In this document: positions 23,187 to 25,757 of the stretch, in pieces
Layout of the letters: each line of letters begins with the position of its first letter
How positions within the stretch are numbered: the first letter of the stretch is position 1
DNA from: JAWPNA01 sp045402695
GTDB taxonomy: Bacteria > Acidobacteriota > Polarisedimenticolia > JACPZX01 > DASXTC01
DNA length: 25,757 nucleotides
Assembly (NCBI GenBank): GCA_045402695.1
Contig: JAWPNA010000386.1
Span: 1 to 25,757 of the forward strand
Direction: 5' to 3'
Position numbers and translations under genes: made by a program
Notes under the pieces: generated by a model
Databases searched by the model: none
Seen by the model: the letters and a program-made list of their open reading frames with translations, nothing else
What the model was told of the DNA's origin: nothing

Positions 23187-25757
23187 ATGATCCGATTCAG
23201 TTCTCACCATCGGCGCATCCTTGCGTGCGCCGCGGTCATCATCGAGGCGGGCATCGTCTCGCCGCGCGCCGCCGAGACGGCGGGCGTGCAGGTCGGAGAG
23301 GCGCTTCTCAAGCAGATGAAGTGGAGGTCGGTGGGGCCGGCCAACATGGGCGGGCGCGTTTCCTCGATCGCGGTGGATCCGCGCCGGCCGTACACGATCT
23401 ACGTCGGCCTGGGGACGGGCGGCCTGATGAAGACGACGGACAATGGTGTGAGCTGGCTGGGGGTTTTCGACAAGCAGCCCGTGGCCTCCATCGGCGATGT
23501 CGCCGTGGCGCACTCCGATCCCAACATCGTCTGGGTGGGGACTGGCGAGGCCAACGGCCGCAACAGCTCCTCGTGGGGCGATGGCGTCTACCGCTCGGCC
23601 GACGGGGGCGCCACATGGGCCAACAAGGGTCTAAGTGACTCGCACAACATCGCGCGGATCGTGGTCGATCCCGGCGACCCCAAAGTCGTCTACGTGGCCG
23701 CGATGGGTCACCTCTGGGGGTACAACAAGGAGCGCGGCGTCTTCAAGACGGTCGATGGCGGCGCGACCTGGACGCCGTCGCTGACGGTCGACGAAACGGT
23801 TGGATGCATCGACCTCGTGATGGATCCATCGGATCACAACACGCTCTACGCCGCGATGTACCACAGGCTGCGCAAGCCATGGAGCTTCACGAGCGGAGGC
23901 GTCTCGGGAGGAATCTACAGGACGGGCGACGGCGGGCGGACTTGGAGAAAGCTGACCGTCGGGCTGCCATCCCACACGGGTCGCATCGGGCTGGACATCC
24001 ACAAGGCCAACCCGAGGATCGTGTACGCCGTGGTGGAGTCGGACGAGGGTGGGCAATCCTCGATTGACGAGTTCAAGAGCCGCGCCGGCGGAGTCTTCCG
24101 CTCGGAAGACGGCGGCGAGACATGGAAGCGGGTCAGCGCGATGACGCCGCGGTCGTTCTACTTCAGCCAGATACGCGTGGACCCCGCCGATGACAAGCGG
24201 GTCTACCTGCTGGGATTCCTGCTGCACGTCTCCGACGACGGAGGGGTGACGTTCTCCGACGACGGCGCCAAGGGCGTCCACGTCGACCACCATGCCTTCT
24301 GGATCGATCCGAACAACACCGACCATCTGCTGCTGGGAAACGACGGCGGACTCTACACCAGTTACAGCCGATCCAAGAGCTGGGATTTCTTCAACAACTT
24401 CCCCGCCGGGGAGTTCTACCGCGTGACGGTGGACCTGGGCCGTCCGTACCGGATCGCCGGCGGACTTCAGGACAACTTCAACTGGATCGGTCCGAGCGCC
24501 ACGCGCGGCAAAGACGGTATCACCAACGCAGACTGGCGCTCTCTTGGAGGCGGAGACGGATTCTCCATTGCCATCGATCCCAGCGATCCGGACATCGTCT
24601 ACGCGGAATCGCAGGAAGCGGACGCCTACCGCCTCAATCTGAGGACCGGCCAGCGCAAGCCGATCAAGCCGTCTCCCAAGGAAGGCTCCTTGGGGTTCAG
24701 GTTCCACTGGAACGCTCCCCTCATCATGTCGCCGCACGACCCGACCGTTCTCTATCTCGGCGGCAATCGCATCTTCAAGCTCACGGAGCGTGGCGACGCG
24801 TGGAAGCCGATCAGCCCGGATCTCTCCACGCAGGACCCTGCCAGAATCATGACCACGGGGTCGGGCGCGGAGAACCACGGCACGGTCTATACACTTGCCG
24901 AATCACCGCTCAAGAAGGGGCTGCTGTGGGCCGGCACCGATGACGGCAAGATCTGGATCACTCAGGACGACGGAATGGTCTGGATCGACCTGACCGCGAA
25001 TCTACACAAGGGCGCCGCCAAAGGGGCGGGCATCAAAGGGCTCTGGATCAGCCGTGTGGAAGCGTCGCACTTCGACGAGGGCACGGCCTACGTCGCGGTG
25101 GACGGGCACACCAGCGACGTGTTCGTTCCGTTCGCCTTCATGACCACCGACTCGGGCAGAAGTTGGCGCTCGATCGCGGGAGACCTGCCTGGTTTCACGC
25201 CCGTGAAGGTGGTGCGGGAGGACCCGAGCAACAGGAACCTCCTGTTCGCCGGAACCGAGTTCGGGATCTTCGCGTCGTTCGACCGCGGCGGGCACTGGAC
25301 GAAGATGTCAAGCGGGCTGCCCACGGTGGCGGTGGACGACATCGTGATCCATCCGCGGGATCATGACCTCGTCATCGCCACGCATGGCCGCAGCATCTTC
25401 GTCATGGACGACATCCGTCCGCTTCAGGAGCTCACGCCGGAGGCGATGGGCGAGGAAGCGCGTCTGTTCGGCATCCGGCCGGCGACGGAGTTCCAGTATC
25501 TGCCCGAGGGGGCCGTTTGGAGCAAGCGGATCTTCAAAGCCGACAACCCGCCGTTCGGGACATACATCAGCTACATCATCAAGAGCTTCACCGGCGAGGA
25601 GGCCACAATCGAGATCACCGATGCCTCGGGAAAGACGGTCCGCCGGCTGACCGGCCCGGGCCAGCCCGGCATCAATCGTGTCGTGTGGGACCTGCAGCCC
25701 GACAAGGACCCGGATGACTACTTCCGCACGCCGTCGGGGCAGCCCCGGCTCGTCCGC
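23187..25757 (+). CDS. VPS10/BNR-type beta-propeller protein, 3'-truncated by window edge
   Basis: 857 residues are present with no stop before the window end. An export signal is likely within about 1-29. Many Asp-box repeats (S/TxDxGxxW) are visible: SADGGATW (137-144), TVDGGATW (188-195), TGDGGRTW (246-253), SEDGGETW (306-313), TQDDGMVW (592-599) and TTDSGRSW (653-660). They indicate one or two VPS10/sortilin-like or sialidase-like propellers. A beta domain resembling FlgD-type Ig folds begins near 795. Homologues near 1000 residues are often annotated as glycosyl hydrolase, but no catalytic residues can be assigned. It may be a surface or periplasmic binding protein. ATG 23187 follows GGAGGG by 6 nt. 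The divergent permease and repeats lie upstream. Confidence 0.9.
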   Translation, partial: MIRFSSHHRRILACAAVIIEAGIVSPRAAETAGVQVGEALLKQMKWRSVGPANMGGRVSSIAVDPRRPYTIYVGLGTGGLMKTTDNGVSWLGVFDKQPVASIGDVAVAHSDPNIVWVGTGEANGRNSSSWGDGVYRSADGGATWANKGLSDSHNIARIVVDPGDPKVVYVAAMGHLWGYNKERGVFKTVDGGATWTPSLTVDETVGCIDLVMDPSDHNTLYAAMYHRLRKPWSFTSGGVSGGIYRTGDGGRTWRKLTVGLPSHTGRIGLDIHKANPRIVYAVVESDEGGQSSIDEFKSRAGGVFRSEDGGETWKRVSAMTPRSFYFSQIRVDPADDKRVYLLGFLLHVSDDGGVTFSDDGAKGVHVDHHAFWIDPNNTDHLLLGNDGGLYTSYSRSKSWDFFNNFPAGEFYRVTVDLGRPYRIAGGLQDNFNWIGPSATRGKDGITNADWRSLGGGDGFSIAIDPSDPDIVYAESQEADAYRLNLRTGQRKPIKPSPKEGSLGFRFHWNAPLIMSPHDPTVLYLGGNRIFKLTERGDAWKPISPDLSTQDPARIMTTGSGAENHGTVYTLAESPLKKGLLWAGTDDGKIWITQDDGMVWIDLTANLHKGAAKGAGIKGLWISRVEASHFDEGTAYVAVDGHTSDVFVPFAFMTTDSGRSWRSIAGDLPGFTPVKVVREDPSNRNLLFAGTEFGIFASFDRGGHWTKMSSGLPTVAVDDIVIHPRDHDLVIATHGRSIFVMDDIRPLQELTPEAMGEEARLFGIRPATEFQYLPEGAVWSKRIFKADNPPFGTYISYIIKSFTGEEATIEITDASGKTVRRLTGPGQPGINRVVWDLQPDKDPDDYFRTPSGQPRLVR

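Noticed and set aside
21650..23638. Long plus-strand open frame opposite the permease and running through the repeats
   Set aside because: The translation is Arg/Gly/Gln-rich low complexity, lies antisense to a clear transporter and crosses the intergenic repeat and the BNR gene in another frame.

Overview
This is a GC-rich bacterial chromosomal window with strong G/C preference at third codon positions, densely coding on both strands. I see no rRNA, tRNA, CRISPR array, transposase or phage gene. A mitochondrial-EFG1-like EF-G, a large VPS10/BNR propeller protein, a bacterial TMTC-like protein and a seven-iron-type ferredoxin fit an Acidobacteriota-like or related deep-branching, diderm, environmental lineage. 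That placement is inference. Outer-membrane character is suggested by a predicted beta-barrel protein.

Layout. (1) 1-5608, plus strand: the 3' part of gpmI, a ComF-type phosphoribosyltransferase, a secreted cyclophilin-fold protein with an eroded active site, a TMTC-like membrane protein with TPRs, and an SDR oxidoreductase. They are closely spaced and probably largely co-transcribed. A convergent cvpA-type gene follows (5618-6154, minus). (2) 6155-10911: a regulatory region with a good sigma70-type promoter drives a tight three-gene plus-strand cassette: exported cupredoxin-like protein, hybrid sensor histidine kinase, outer-membrane barrel. The genes overlap, suggesting translational coupling. 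(3) 10912-11216: a short gap holding a candidate 64-residue Cys-rich ORF. (4) 11217-15228, minus strand: ferredoxin, then fusA, a RecA/KaiC-like P-loop ATPase and a divergent MBL-fold protein; the last three are 16-22 nt apart. (5) 15335-17690, plus strand: a sarcosine-oxidase-like flavoprotein and a class I/II aminotransferase. (6) 17692-19754, minus strand: a PEBP-family protein with its own -10 box and, upstream of an intrinsic terminator, a two-gene secreted operon of an uncharacterised exported protein plus a matrixin lacking its first zinc ligand. (7) 20215-21600: cystathionine beta-synthase, plus strand, overlapping tail-to-tail with an APC-family amino-acid permease (minus). (8) 22853-23186: a divergent intergenic region carrying two about 97-bp direct repeats, followed by a VPS10/BNR propeller protein that runs off the window end.

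The most interesting points are the cupredoxin-kinase-barrel cassette, the matrixin with QExGH in place of HExGH, the secreted cyclophilin without its catalytic arginine, the organelle-like EF-G followed by an orphan ATPase and an MBL protein lacking the canonical metal motif, the orphan Cys-rich ORF and the duplicated intergenic repeat. No single locus is an obvious known defence or biosynthetic system. Coordinates and motif positions were read by eye; no homology search was run.
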